A stretch of 64,000 nucleotides of DNA from assembly GCA_041918155.1 (NCBI GenBank), contig JAYRWH010000078.1:1-64000 (forward strand), given 5' to 3'. Of the stretch, positions 33,252 to 42,060 are shown in pieces. Position numbers and translations under genes: made by a program. Position 1 is the stretch's first letter; each line of letters opens with the position of its first letter. Under the pieces are notes generated by a model. The model ran no database searches. It saw only the letters and a program-made list of their open reading frames with translations, and was not told the origin of the DNA. This DNA comes from UBA668 sp041918155 (GTDB lineage Bacteria; Actinomycetota; Acidimicrobiia; Acidimicrobiales; Ilumatobacteraceae).

Positions 33252-34304
33252 TCAGGCGTCGAGTAGGTCGCGCACGACGGCGACCTGACCGACGGGGTCG
33301 GGACCCACCGGCGCTACCGACACGCATGTGACCCCCGCCTCGCGGAAGGCCGCCAGGCGATCGCGCACATGCCCGGGCGGGCCCACGAAGTTCACCGCGT
33401 CCACCAGCCCCAGCGGAAGCGCCGCCGCGGCCTCCGTCTTCTTGCCGGACAGGTACAGGTCCTGCACGATGGCGGCCTCCTGCTCGTACCCGTAGGCGCA
33501 CGCGAGGTCGTTGTAGAAGTTCTTGCCGCGGGCGCCCATGCCGCCGATGTACAACGCCAGGCCCGGCCGGGCGCGGTCGAGCATGCGGAGGCGATCATCG
33601 CCCGTGAGGTGCTCACCGACGGCCAGCATGCCGCCCGCGGAGATCTGCAACGGCGCCAGCGCCGCGCTGCGCCTGGCGCGGCCGGAATCGAGATCGCGTC
33701 CCCATACATGGCGATACTTCTCCGGTACGAAGATCGCCGGCATCCACCCGTCGGCCAACTCCGCGGTGGCTTCCACGCTCTTGCCGCCGAGGCTGGCCCA
33801 CCAGATCGGGATGTTCGCACGCGTCGGGTGGTTGATGAGCTTCAGCGCCTTGCCCATCCCGGTGCCCTGCCCGGCGGGCAGAGGGGCGACAACCGTCTGG
33901 CCGTGGTACTCGAAGGGCACCTCGCGCGCCCAGATCATCCGGCACGCTTCGATGTACTCCTTGATCCGCACCATCGGCTTGTCGAACGGCATTCCGTGGA
34001 AGCCCTCGATCACCTGCGGCCCGCTCGCGCCGAGCCCGAGGATGAAGCGACCGTCGCTGACGTGATCGCAGCCGGCAGCGGTCATCGCCATCAACGCCGC
34101 GGTGCGCGTGTACACGTTGACGATGGCGGTGCCGATCTCGAGCCGCTCGGTGATCGCGGCGAGGTACCCCACCTGGCTGATGGCATCGAAGCTGTACGCC
34201 TCGGGCACCCAGACGATGTCGAGGCCGGCTTTTTCCAGTTCCACTACCAGCTTCGCTGCGTCCTTGAATCCGCCGGCGTAGCTGAGCACCATCGAGAGCT
34301 TCAT
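33252..34304 (-). CDS. LLM-class F420-dependent oxidoreductase
   Basis: A 350-residue luciferase-like protein. The TIM-barrel features MVLSYAGGFKDAAKLVVELE, IVWVPEAYSFDAISQ, ERLEIGTAIVN and GRFILGLGASGPQ are typical of actinobacterial F420-dependent enzymes acting on alcohols, tetrahydromethanopterin-like or xenobiotic substrates. The cofactor is inferred from the family and from fbiD at 10 kb. Next to acyl-CoA genes, so a lipid-related substrate is possible. ATG six bases after TACGTT. Confidence 0.85.
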   Translation of the reverse strand: MKLSMVLSYAGGFKDAAKLVVELEKAGLDIVWVPEAYSFDAISQVGYLAAITERLEIGTAIVNVYTRTAALMAMTAAGCDHVSDGRFILGLGASGPQVIEGFHGMPFDKPMVRIKEYIEACRMIWAREVPFEYHGQTVVAPLPAGQGTGMGKALKLINHPTRANIPIWWASLGGKSVEATAELADGWMPAIFVPEKYRHVWGRDLDSGRARRSAALAPLQISAGGMLAVGEHLTGDDRLRMLDRARPGLALYIGGMGARGKNFYNDLACAYGYEQEAAIVQDLYLSGKKTEAAAALPLGLVDAVNFVGPPGHVRDRLAAFREAGVTCVSVAPVGPDPVGQVAVVRDLLDA

Positions 34305-34316
34305 GTGGGCAACGTA
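34305..34316 (-). promoter_or_regulatory. Leaderless-type promoter of the LLM oxidoreductase
   Basis: Minus-strand TACGTT (34311-34316) ends six bases before the ATG at 34304. It lies in the 26-base gap after the acyl-CoA dehydrogenase stop. Confidence 0.5.
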
Positions 34317-34330
34317 CCGCGGCCGGCGGC

Positions 34331-35458
34331 TCAGGTCGCGGGTTCGGCGGGGAGGCCGAGCACGCGCTCACCGATGATGTTGCGCTGCACCGCCCAGGTG
34401 CCGCCGCCGATCGTGAGGGCCGGGGCGAACATGTAGCCGTCGTACCAACTCGGGTCGAGCAGGCCGTCCGCGGCGCCGTCCGCACGACTCAGCAGGGCAT
34501 CGGCGCCGACCATGTCGCGGGCAAGGGCCATCACGTGCTGGCCGTGCTCGTCGGCGAGCAGCTTGCGGATACTGGCCTCCGGCCCCGGTGGCCGGCCGGC
34601 GAGCGTGGCCGACAACATCCGCATGCGGATGAGATGCAGGAGGGAGTGTTCGGTGTGCACCCGCGCGATCCGCTGACGCAGCATCGGGTCGTGCACCGGG
34701 CCCGTGGCGCGGATGAGGTCGACCAGCTCGGCTCCGGTGGGCCCGTTGCCCCACAGCACCCCGCCGGTGCTCAGCGACACCCGCTCGTTGCCGAGTGTCA
34801 CCTTCGCCAGCCGCCACCCATCGTTGACGTTGCCGACGAGGTTTGCCGCCGGCAGGCGGACGTCGGTGAAGAACACCTCGTTGAACAGCTGGGCACCGGT
34901 CATCTCCGTGATCGGGCGGATCTCGATGCCGGGCAGGTCCATCGGGCAGACGAAGTAGGAGATGCCCGAGTGCTTCGGCGCCTCGGGATCGGTGCGGGCG
35001 ATGAGGATGCCGAACCTGGCGAACTGGGCGGCGCTCGTCCAGATCTTCTGTCCGTTCACCACCCACTCGTCGCCGTCGCGCACGGCGCGGGTGGTGAGCG
35101 AAGCCAAGTCGCTGCCCGCATCCGGTTCGCTGAACAGCTGGCACCAGAACTCCTCGCCCGAGAGCAGCGGGAACAGGTAGCGCTCCCTCTGCGCCTGGGT
35201 GCCGGCGTGGAGGATCGTCGGGCCCGCCCACCCGATGCCGATCGGATTGGCGGGGCGACGCACCTTGGCGCAGCGCAGTTCGTCGTCGATGATCAGCTGG
35301 TGCACCGGATCGGCTTCCAGCCCCCACGGCGCAGGCCAATGGGGGGTGACGTAGCCGGCCTCGGCCAGCTGCCGTCCGGTGGGGTGAGGGTGCGCGGTGA
35401 GCCATCGGCGCACCTCGACCCGGCGCGGATCGTCCTCTGCCGGCAGCTGGAAGTCCAT
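34331..35458 (-). CDS. Acyl-CoA dehydrogenase
   Basis: A 375-residue FAD enzyme. The middle FAD-binding signature appears as QLFSEPDAGSDLASL and VNGQKIWTSAAQFA, and the C-terminal part ends TIGGGTWAVQRNIIGERVLG, as in the actinobacterial FadE group active on sterol side chains and branched acyl-CoAs. The ATG at 35458 follows TAGGGT by seven bases; a longer frame to 35731 runs into the divergent gene. Pairs with the divergent acyl-CoA synthetase across an inverted repeat. Confidence 0.9.
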   Translation of the reverse strand: MDFQLPAEDDPRRVEVRRWLTAHPHPTGRQLAEAGYVTPHWPAPWGLEADPVHQLIIDDELRCAKVRRPANPIGIGWAGPTILHAGTQAQRERYLFPLLSGEEFWCQLFSEPDAGSDLASLTTRAVRDGDEWVVNGQKIWTSAAQFARFGILIARTDPEAPKHSGISYFVCPMDLPGIEIRPITEMTGAQLFNEVFFTDVRLPAANLVGNVNDGWRLAKVTLGNERVSLSTGGVLWGNGPTGAELVDLIRATGPVHDPMLRQRIARVHTEHSLLHLIRMRMLSATLAGRPPGPEASIRKLLADEHGQHVMALARDMVGADALLSRADGAADGLLDPSWYDGYMFAPALTIGGGTWAVQRNIIGERVLGLPAEPAT

Positions 35459-35594
35459 GCGCCGGACCCTATCCCCCTCCCCTTTTTCTCTTTGTGTCGC
35501 GGCGCTACGTCCATCCTCGGCCGTGCTCGCCGCGACACAAAGGTCCTTCGGGCGGGTCGGACGGTAGAGCGTGGTGGGAGTACGGTCTCGACCC
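35459..35594. promoter_or_regulatory. Divergent promoter region with perfect 15-bp inverted repeat
   Basis: CTTTGTGTCGCGGCG (35490-35504) and CGCCGCGACACAAAG (35528-35542) are exact reverse complements separated by 23 bases. They lie between the two -10-like boxes, TAGGGT on the minus strand (35466-35471, for the dehydrogenase) and TACGGT on the plus strand (35581-35586, eight bases before the synthetase GTG). The position suits a repressor site for both genes; an mRNA hairpin is the alternative. Confidence 0.6.
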
Positions 35595-37205
35595 GTGGCA
35601 GCCGGGTGGAACTTCGCCGAGATGTGGGAACGGATCGCCGACCAGCGACCCGATGAGATCGTGCAGATCCAGGGCGACCGGGTCTTCACCTGGCGCGAGT
35701 TCGACCGGCGCGCCGATGGCATCGCCGCCACACTGCTCGCGGGCGGGGCTCAGCACCAGGACAAGGTGGCGCACTACCTGTACAACTGCCCCGAGTTCAT
35801 GGAAAGCATGTTCGCCATGTACAAGGCGGGGCTCGCGCCCGTGAACACCAACTACAGGTACACCGACGACGAGCTGGAGTACCTGTGGGACAACTCCGAT
35901 GCGGTGGCCGTGGTGTTCCACGGCACGTTCACCGACAAGTGCGCGGCGATGCGCTCGCGCACCCCGCGGGTGCGCACCTGGATCTGGGTCGACGACGGCA
36001 GCGCGCCGTGCCCCGAATGGGCGATCGACTACGAAGTAGCCGCGACGAGCTCCACGCAGCGCACCCTCGCGCCCTGGGGTCGCAGCGGCGACGACCTGTA
36101 CCTGCTCTACACCGGCGGCACCACGGGCTTCCCCAAAGGCGTCATGTGGCGTCAGGACGATGTCGTCGGCAGCCTCGACGCGTCGTCGAAGGTGAAGCTG
36201 CCCGCGGAGCCCGGCTGGGATGTCTTCGATGAGCGCATCGCCAAGCCCGGGCCGCGCGTCATGCCCGCCGCGCCGCTCATGCACGGCACCGGCGCGTTCA
36301 ACACGATGAGCGCGCTGATGGCCGCCGGATCGGTGGTGACGATGGTTGGCCGCCACTTCGACCCGGTGGAGCTGCTCGACACCGTGCAGCAGCACAAGGT
36401 CCAGGGCATGTCGATCGTCGGCGACGCATTCGCCAAGCCGATCCTGCGCGCGCTCGACGCGGAGCCCGACCGGTGGGACTTCTCCTCGATGCGCGTGATC
36501 GTCTCCAGCGGCGTCATCTGGTCGGCGGAGTCCAAGGCCGGGTTGTTGCGCCACAACGAGCGGTTGATCATGGTCGACTCGCTCGGTAGCAGCGAGGCAC
36601 TGTCGATGGCCAACAACACCACCAAGGCCGGGGCCGCCACGAAGACGGCCAAGTTCATGCTCGGACCCGACACGAAGGTGCTCACCGAGGACGGCCGCGC
36701 GGTGTTGCCCGGCAGCGGCGAGCGCGGTCGGGTGGCCATGCGCGGTCGGGTGCCACTCGGGTACTACAAGGACCCGGTGAAATCCGCCGGCACGTTCGTG
36801 GAGTACGAGGGCGCGCGCTGGAGCATCCCCGGGGACTGGGCCGAGGTGGAGGCCGACGGCACCCTCAAGCTGTACGGCCGCGGCAGCCAGTGCATCAACA
36901 CCGGTGGCGAAAAGGTGTACCCCGAGGAGGTGGAGGAGGCACTCAAGCTGCACCCCACTGTCGACGACGCAGCCGTGGTCGGCGTGCCCGATGATCGCTT
37001 CGGCGAGGCGATCACCGCGCTCGTGCAGCTGCACGCGGGTGCCACCCTCGATGAAGCGGCCCTGATCGCACACGTCAAGGAGCACCACGCCGCGTACAAG
37101 GCCCCGAAGCGGGTCCTCGAGGTACCCACCATCGGCCGGGCGGCCAACGGCAAGCTGAACTATCGCAACCTCACCGAGGAGGCGTTGCGCCAGCTCGGCT
37201 TGTAA
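35595..37205 (+). CDS. Acyl-CoA synthetase (AMP-forming, FadD type)
   Basis: A 536-residue adenylating enzyme that activates fatty or sterol-side-chain acids as CoA thioesters. The phosphate loop is YTGGTTGFPKGVMW near residue 170, the hinge region is YGRGSQCINTGGEKVYPEEV, and the catalytic Lys is in AANGKLNYR near the end. This set is typical of FadD3/FadD19-like actinobacterial enzymes. Start codons GTG 35571, 35574 and 35595 are all in frame; 35595 is chosen for its -10 spacing. A SDR gene follows 9 bases after its stop. Confidence 0.92.
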   Translation: MAAGWNFAEMWERIADQRPDEIVQIQGDRVFTWREFDRRADGIAATLLAGGAQHQDKVAHYLYNCPEFMESMFAMYKAGLAPVNTNYRYTDDELEYLWDNSDAVAVVFHGTFTDKCAAMRSRTPRVRTWIWVDDGSAPCPEWAIDYEVAATSSTQRTLAPWGRSGDDLYLLYTGGTTGFPKGVMWRQDDVVGSLDASSKVKLPAEPGWDVFDERIAKPGPRVMPAAPLMHGTGAFNTMSALMAAGSVVTMVGRHFDPVELLDTVQQHKVQGMSIVGDAFAKPILRALDAEPDRWDFSSMRVIVSSGVIWSAESKAGLLRHNERLIMVDSLGSSEALSMANNTTKAGAATKTAKFMLGPDTKVLTEDGRAVLPGSGERGRVAMRGRVPLGYYKDPVKSAGTFVEYEGARWSIPGDWAEVEADGTLKLYGRGSQCINTGGEKVYPEEVEEALKLHPTVDDAAVVGVPDDRFGEAITALVQLHAGATLDEAALIAHVKEHHAAYKAPKRVLEVPTIGRAANGKLNYRNLTEEALRQLGL

Positions 37206-37214
37206 CGTTCGCGC
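37203..37214 (+). promoter_or_regulatory. Leaderless-type promoter of the acyl-CoA SDR
   Basis: TAACGT (37203-37208) includes the stop codon of the synthetase gene and ends six bases before the ATG at 37215. Confidence 0.4.
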
Positions 37215-38126
37215 ATGAGCGCGAATCAACTCGGTTACGACGGAAAAGTGGTCATCATCACGGGCGCAGGCGGTGGCCTCGGCCGGCAGCACGCACTGCT
37301 GATGGCGTCCCGCGGGGCCCTCATCGTGGTCAACGACCTCGGTGGGGCGGTCGACGGCAGCGGCCCAACGAGCGACACGGCCAAGGGCGCGGCCGAGCGA
37401 GTGGTCGACGAGATCAAGGCCATCGGCGGCGAAGCCGTCGCCGACACGAACTCGGTGGCCACCCCCGAAGGCGGCAAGGCGATCGTGAAGACGGCAGTCG
37501 ATGCGTTCGGCAAGGTCGACGTCGTCATCAACAACGCGGGCATCCTGCGCGACAAGGCATTCCACAATCTGGAGCCGGCGATGACCGAGGCGGTCTTCGA
37601 CGTGCATCTTCGCGGCGCCTTCCACGTCACCCAGCCCGCCTGGCAGATCATGCGTGAGCAGGGCTACGGCCGCATTGTCAGCACGTCCAGCGCGGCCGGC
37701 GTGTTCGGCAACTTCGGCCAGGCCAACTACGGCGCGGCGAAGATGGGCCTCGTCGGCTTCACCCGGGTGCTCGCGGTGGAGGGTGCCAAGTACAACATCA
37801 AGGCCAACGCGATCGCCCCTCTGGCCCTCACCCGCATGACCGAAGACCTCCTCGGTGCGCTGGGTCAGAAGCTGCAGCCCGAGATGGTGTCGCCGTTGGT
37901 GGCCTTCCTCGCCCACGAGGACTGCCCGGTCAGCGGCCAAGTGTTCAGCGTCGGCGGCGGCCGCGTGGCGCACGTGTTCATCGGCGAGGCGCAGGGCTAC
38001 TTCAACGCCAACCTGTCGATGGAGGACGTGCGCGACAACTGGGGCACCGTCACCGACCGTGAGGGTTACTCGGTGCCGCAGAACCTTGCAGAGGAGACCG
38101 CGATGTTCCTCCCGTTCCTGAAATAG
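37215..38126 (+). CDS. SDR-family 3-hydroxyacyl-CoA dehydrogenase-like protein
   Basis: A 303-residue SDR with cofactor motif TGAGGGLGRQ (about 16-25), the catalytic Ser in STSSAAG, and YGAAKMG. VNDLGGAVDGSG after the second strand is the mark of the peroxisomal multifunctional enzyme type 2/FabG-like subgroup acting on 3-hydroxyacyl-CoA. Located right after the acyl-CoA synthetase, it would supply a beta-oxidation step. TAACGT six bases before the ATG offers its own promoter. Confidence 0.88.
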   Translation: MSANQLGYDGKVVIITGAGGGLGRQHALLMASRGALIVVNDLGGAVDGSGPTSDTAKGAAERVVDEIKAIGGEAVADTNSVATPEGGKAIVKTAVDAFGKVDVVINNAGILRDKAFHNLEPAMTEAVFDVHLRGAFHVTQPAWQIMREQGYGRIVSTSSAAGVFGNFGQANYGAAKMGLVGFTRVLAVEGAKYNIKANAIAPLALTRMTEDLLGALGQKLQPEMVSPLVAFLAHEDCPVSGQVFSVGGGRVAHVFIGEAQGYFNANLSMEDVRDNWGTVTDREGYSVPQNLAEETAMFLPFLK

Positions 38127-38135
38127 CATCTGATC

Positions 38136-38408
38136 ATGACCGATACCAACGATGTCCCCCGCGGCGGCCCGGTGCCCGACGTGAAGTCACGGCCCAACGT
38201 AGCCCTCATCGCCGGGCTGGTGATTGCCGCGCTCTGCATCGTCTTCTTCCTGCAGAATGGCGAGAAGGTCGCGATCGACTTCCTGTTCGTGGAGAAGACC
38301 ACCACGATCCGCTGGTCGATCCTGATGGCAGTTGTGCTCGGCGTGCTGCTCGACCGGCTCGTCAGCATCTGGTGGCGGCGGCGCAAGCGCAAGCAGAACG
38401 ACGACTGA
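38136..38408 (+). CDS. LapA-domain (DUF1049) small membrane protein
   Basis: A 90-residue protein with two hydrophobic helices (LIAGLVIAALCIVFFLQNGE and SILMAVVLGVLLDRLV) and a basic tail RRRKRKQ, matching the LapA/DUF1049 layout, including the FLQN turn. In E. coli LapA helps lipopolysaccharide assembly; the actinobacterial role is unknown. TAGCAT lies six bases before the ATG. Confidence 0.8.
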   Translation: MTDTNDVPRGGPVPDVKSRPNVALIAGLVIAALCIVFFLQNGEKVAIDFLFVEKTTTIRWSILMAVVLGVLLDRLVSIWWRRRKRKQNDD

Positions 38409-38424
38409 TCGGATCACTCAGCTG

Positions 38425-39252
38425 ATGCATGTGCCGTCGTTCGACGGCGTACCGCTCGCTGTCCACGATCTCGGTGGCAGCGGGACGGCACTGCTCGTCT
38501 CCCATGCCACCGGCTTCCACGGCCGCTGCTATGAACCGATCGCCCGCCGCCTGGCCGGCCGGCACTCGATCGCGTTCGACTACCGCGGGCACGGCGACAC
38601 GCCGCGTCCCGAGGGCGAGATCGACTGGCAGCGCTACGGCGACGACGCCGAGTCGCTGGCCGCGTGGCTGGCCGAACGCGAGGGCGGGCCGATCGACGCA
38701 TTCGGGCACTCGATGGGCGGCGCGTGCCTACTGATGGCGGCCGACCGGCGGCCCGAGTTGTTCCGCCGCATCGTCGCCTTCGAGCCGATCGTGTTCCCGC
38801 CGGTTCCACGCGGCGAACCGAGCGACAACCCGATGGTGCACGGAGCACTGCGCCGGCGGGCCACGTTCCATTCCTTCGCCGAGGCGATCGAGAACTACTC
38901 GGTCAAGGCGCCGCTGCGCATGTTCAACCCCGAGGCGCTGGCGGCCTACGTGAACCACGGCTTCCGGGAGGGCACCGACGGCAAGGTGCACCTGAAGTGC
39001 ACCCGCGACACCGAGGCCGGCACGTTCGCCTCCGGAGCCACCCACACCACGTGGGCGCGGCTGCCCGAGATCACGACCGACGTGGTGGTGATCTGCGGCC
39101 GCGTCGAGCAGATGCAGGCCTCGTCGATCGCCGCGGGTATCGCCGAACGCCTACCGAACTGTCGCTTCCTCCAGCGTCACGACTTCGACCACTTCGCCCC
39201 GATGACCCACCCCGCCGAAGTCGCCGAACTGCTCACGGACCTGTTCCGGTGA
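38425..39252 (+). CDS. Alpha/beta hydrolase
   Basis: A 275-residue hydrolase with nucleophile elbow GHSMGG (Ser96), an oxyanion region HATGFHG and the catalytic His in QRHDFDHFAPM near the end. DYRGHGDT is typical of the fold. Likely an esterase or lipase-type enzyme with unknown substrate. The ATG at 38425 is preferred over the in-frame start at 38332, which lies within the lapA-like gene. It stands between membrane and nuclease genes without an obvious partner. Confidence 0.88.
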   Translation: MHVPSFDGVPLAVHDLGGSGTALLVSHATGFHGRCYEPIARRLAGRHSIAFDYRGHGDTPRPEGEIDWQRYGDDAESLAAWLAEREGGPIDAFGHSMGGACLLMAADRRPELFRRIVAFEPIVFPPVPRGEPSDNPMVHGALRRRATFHSFAEAIENYSVKAPLRMFNPEALAAYVNHGFREGTDGKVHLKCTRDTEAGTFASGATHTTWARLPEITTDVVVICGRVEQMQASSIAAGIAERLPNCRFLQRHDFDHFAPMTHPAEVAELLTDLFR

Positions 39253-39279
39253 CCGCGCTTCCACCGCGCACCCCTTCCC

Positions 39280-39292
39280 TACGATGACGGGT
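39280..39292 (+). promoter_or_regulatory. Leaderless-type promoter of the RecB-like nuclease
   Basis: TACGAT (39280-39285) ends seven bases before ATG 39293 and so argues against the in-frame ATG 39284, which lies inside the box. Confidence 0.5.
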
Positions 39293-40117
39293 ATGACCTA
39301 CCCGGTGCCCACGAGCCTCTCGCCCAGCCGTGTCGAGGCGTTCGTGTCGTGCCCGCTGGCCTTCCGCTTCGCCAGCATCGAGAAGCTGCCCGAGCCGCCC
39401 AGCACGCACACCACCAAGGGCTCGCTCGTGCACCGTGCGCTCGAGCTGTTGTTCACCGAAGCGCCCGAGGCCCGCGACATCGAGTTGGCACGGGCCGCCT
39501 TTGCGCAGGCCCGCGCCGAGTACCTCATCGACCCCGAGTTCACCCAGCTCGCGCTCGATGCGGCAGCGGCCGATGTGTTCTTCGCCGACGGCTGGTCCCT
39601 CGTCGAGGGCTACTTCACCATGGAAGACCCGCGTACGGTGCGCGAGATCGGGCTCGAGCTACGGCTCGAGGCGCAGGTGGGCGATCTCGCCCTGCGCGGC
39701 ATCATCGACCGGCTCGAGCTCGATGCCGAGGGCCGCTTCGTCGTCGTCGACTACAAGACCGGCAAGTCGCCCGGCCTGCGCTACGAGCAGAACAGCCTCG
39801 CCGGGCTCAACTTCTACTCGTTCCTGTGCGAGGCCGTGTTCGGCCAGCGGCCCGCGGCAGTGCGGCTGATGTACCTGCGCAGCGGCGAAACCATCACCGC
39901 CACGCCGAGTGCCCAGTCGGTGAAGTTCGTGCGCACCCGCGCCACCGCCGTGTGGAACGCCGTCGAGAAGGCGTGCACCACAGGCGACTTCCGCCCCAAG
40001 GCGGGGCCCTTGTGCAACTCGTGCGCGTTCAAGCCGTGGTGCCCCGAGTTCGGCGGCGACCCCACGCTCGCCGCGCTGGAGGCGCCGTTGCGCTACGGGG
40101 TGTCCAGCCCCGCATGA
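39293..40117 (+). CDS. RecB-like PD-(D/E)XK nuclease with Cys cluster
   Basis: A 274-residue single-domain nuclease. RGIIDRLE and FVVVDYKTGK give the D...DxK catalytic core, and Cys20 near the start together with CNSCAFKPWC near the end provides four cysteines placed as in the iron-sulfur nucleases AddB and Cas4. Similar stand-alone RecB-family proteins occur in mycobacteria (for example Rv2119) and are thought to act in DNA repair. No Cas genes are nearby. ATGA overlap with the PAP2 gene. Confidence 0.87.
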   Translation: MTYPVPTSLSPSRVEAFVSCPLAFRFASIEKLPEPPSTHTTKGSLVHRALELLFTEAPEARDIELARAAFAQARAEYLIDPEFTQLALDAAAADVFFADGWSLVEGYFTMEDPRTVREIGLELRLEAQVGDLALRGIIDRLELDAEGRFVVVDYKTGKSPGLRYEQNSLAGLNFYSFLCEAVFGQRPAAVRLMYLRSGETITATPSAQSVKFVRTRATAVWNAVEKACTTGDFRPKAGPLCNSCAFKPWCPEFGGDPTLAALEAPLRYGVSSPA

Positions 40118-40647
40118 GCCTCGCCGACGCCGTGCACGGGTTCGACGAGCGCGTCGATGCCGCGCTCGAGAGAGTCCGCGGCCGCAGCAAGATCCTCGAC
40201 CGGGTGTTCCTCACCGCCAGCGAGTTCGGCGACTTCAGCGTCATCTGGCAGATCGTCAATGTCGTGCGCGGGCTGGTCACCGGCCACTACGCCGAGATGT
40301 TCCTGTTCGCCGGCCTGCTCGGCGCGGAGAGCCTCGTCGTCAACCAGGGCATCAAGCGCCTCTTCCGCCGCGTGCGCCCCACCGAGACCGGCGACTTGCG
40401 CTACCAGGTGCGCCGGCCGCGCACGAGCAGCTTTCCCAGTGGCCATGCCTCCTCGGCGTTCTACGCGGCCAGCATCCTCACCGCCTGGAGCGGATGGGTC
40501 ACCCTGCCGGCGTGGTTCGCGCTGGCCCTGGTGGTCGGCCTCAGTCGGGCGTACGTGCGCATCCACCACGCCAGCGATGTCGTGGGCGGCGCGATCGTGG
40601 GCGCCGTTCTCGCCCAGCTGGCGCTCGCTGTCCTGCGCTTCGTCTAG
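40114..40647 (+). CDS. PAP2-family membrane phosphatase
   Basis: A 177-residue phosphatidic-acid-phosphatase-type protein. The three motifs are KRLFRRVRPTE, SFPSGHASSAF and SRAYVRIHHASDV, all intact, between hydrophobic helices. Members remove phosphate from lipids such as phosphatidate or undecaprenyl pyrophosphate. Located immediately before a wax ester synthase/DGAT gene, it may supply diacylglycerol for triacylglycerol synthesis; this is inference. Start in an ATGA overlap with the nuclease. Confidence 0.88.
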   Translation: MSLADAVHGFDERVDAALERVRGRSKILDRVFLTASEFGDFSVIWQIVNVVRGLVTGHYAEMFLFAGLLGAESLVVNQGIKRLFRRVRPTETGDLRYQVRRPRTSSFPSGHASSAFYAASILTAWSGWVTLPAWFALALVVGLSRAYVRIHHASDVVGGAIVGAVLAQLALAVLRFV

Positions 40648-40667
40648 CCCTGCGCGGGCCGTAACGG

Positions 40668-40680
40668 TAGCCTCGCCCCC
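40668..40680 (+). promoter_or_regulatory. Leaderless-type promoter of the WS/DGAT gene
   Basis: TAGCCT (40668-40673) ends seven bases before the ATG at 40681. Confidence 0.5.
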
Positions 40681-42060
40681 ATGGCCGACCTGCCCCGTTT
40701 CGACCGGAAGATGAGCGACTCCGAAGGGCTGATGTGGCGCCTCGACAAGGATCCACACCTCAGCAGCACATTCGCGACCATCACCATCCTCGACGGGCCG
40801 CTCGACTTCGACCGCCTGCTGCGCCGGATGGAGCGGGCGACGTGGGTGGTGCGCCGCCTGCGCCAGCGGGTGCAGCCCATGCCGGCCAACCTGTCGGCGC
40901 CGATGTGGGTGGACGATCCCAACTTCGACCTGCACTACCACATCCGCCACATCGCCCTCCCCAAGCCGGGCACGATGCGCCAGCTGCTCGACCTTGCCAG
41001 CCTCATCACCTGGGACGCCTACGACCGCACCCGGCCGCTGTGGCAGTTCTGGGTGATCGACGGCTTGCGCGGGGGCAAGAGCGCGCTCATCGAGAAGCTG
41101 CACCACACGATCGTCGACGGCGAGGGCGGGGTGCAGTTGTCGATGCAGTTCCTCGACCTCGATCGGGATGCCCCCGAGCCGCCCCCGCTGGAGCCCGAGC
41201 GCATGCAGGCCGAGGATGCCGACCTGCCTCAGCCCGACCTGTGGAGGGAGCTGCTGTCGGGCAGCCTGCGGCTGCCGCTGGGCCTCATGCGCCAGGTGAA
41301 GGATCTGCTCGCTGACCCCACCGGTATCCACGAGACCCGTGCGGCCGCAGCCGACACCGTGCGCAGCGTGATGCAGCAGCTCGGCGACACTGAGGCCGCC
41401 CGCTCGCCCCTGTGGACCGCACGCTCACTGCAGCGCCGGGTGGAGGTCCTGCGTGCCCCGTTCGACAGCACCCGCGAGGCGGCCAAACGCCTGGGCGGCA
41501 CGCTCAACACCGCGTTTCTCACCGCCGCGGCGGATGCGGCTGGTGCCTACCACCGCAAGCTCGGCGCCCCGATCGACGAGCTGAGGGCGAGTATGGCGAT
41601 CAGCACCCGAACCGAGCAATCGGGGGCCAATGCATTCTCCCTCGCCCGCATGCTCGTGCCCACAGGCGAGATGCCCATCGGCGACCGCTTCCAAGCGGTG
41701 CAGGCCGCCGTCGGCGAGGCCCGCAGCGCCGGCACCGCGGCCGCGCTCGAAACAATTGCGTCGCTGGCCGCCACCCTGCCGACGACGCTCATCACCCGCA
41801 TCACCCGCCAGCAGGCACAGACAGTGGACTTCGCCACCAGCAATGTTCGCGGCGCCCCGATCCCGCTCTACATCGCCGGCGCGCGGCTGCTGGAGAACTA
41901 TCCAGTTGGGCCGTTGCTCGGCGTCGCGTTCAATCTCACCCTGTTGAGCTACGACCACAGCCTCGACATGGGCGTCAACGTCGACGCGGCGGCGGTGACC
42001 GAACCTGAGTTGCTGCGCGACTGCCTGGTAAGGGCCTTCAAAGCCCTCGCCACCGCCTGA
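40681..42060 (+). CDS. Wax ester synthase/diacylglycerol acyltransferase (WS/DGAT)
   Basis: A 459-residue acyltransferase of the actinobacterial Tgs family, which forms wax esters or triacylglycerol from acyl-CoA. The active-site motif HHTIVDG lies near residue 141, and the C-terminal domain has SNVRGAPIPLYIAGARL and the PVGPLLGVAFNLTLLSYD stretch. Together with PAP2, gpsA and the acyl-CoA genes it points to storage-lipid synthesis. Its stop TGA and the stop of the convergent small gene share the palindrome TGATCA. Confidence 0.93.
   Translation: MADLPRFDRKMSDSEGLMWRLDKDPHLSSTFATITILDGPLDFDRLLRRMERATWVVRRLRQRVQPMPANLSAPMWVDDPNFDLHYHIRHIALPKPGTMRQLLDLASLITWDAYDRTRPLWQFWVIDGLRGGKSALIEKLHHTIVDGEGGVQLSMQFLDLDRDAPEPPPLEPERMQAEDADLPQPDLWRELLSGSLRLPLGLMRQVKDLLADPTGIHETRAAAADTVRSVMQQLGDTEAARSPLWTARSLQRRVEVLRAPFDSTREAAKRLGGTLNTAFLTAAADAAGAYHRKLGAPIDELRASMAISTRTEQSGANAFSLARMLVPTGEMPIGDRFQAVQAAVGEARSAGTAAALETIASLAATLPTTLITRITRQQAQTVDFATSNVRGAPIPLYIAGARLLENYPVGPLLGVAFNLTLLSYDHSLDMGVNVDAAAVTEPELLRDCLVRAFKALATA

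Noticed and set aside
35505..38129. 874-residue open frame on the minus strand
   Set aside because: It runs opposite to the well-supported acyl-CoA synthetase and SDR genes, has a His/Arg/Asp-biased translation and no motif; a GC-rich mirror frame.
39293..40117. Cas4 nuclease
   Set aside because: The protein has the RecB fold and a Cys cluster, but there are no other cas genes or repeats; stand-alone RecB-like nucleases are common in actinobacteria.
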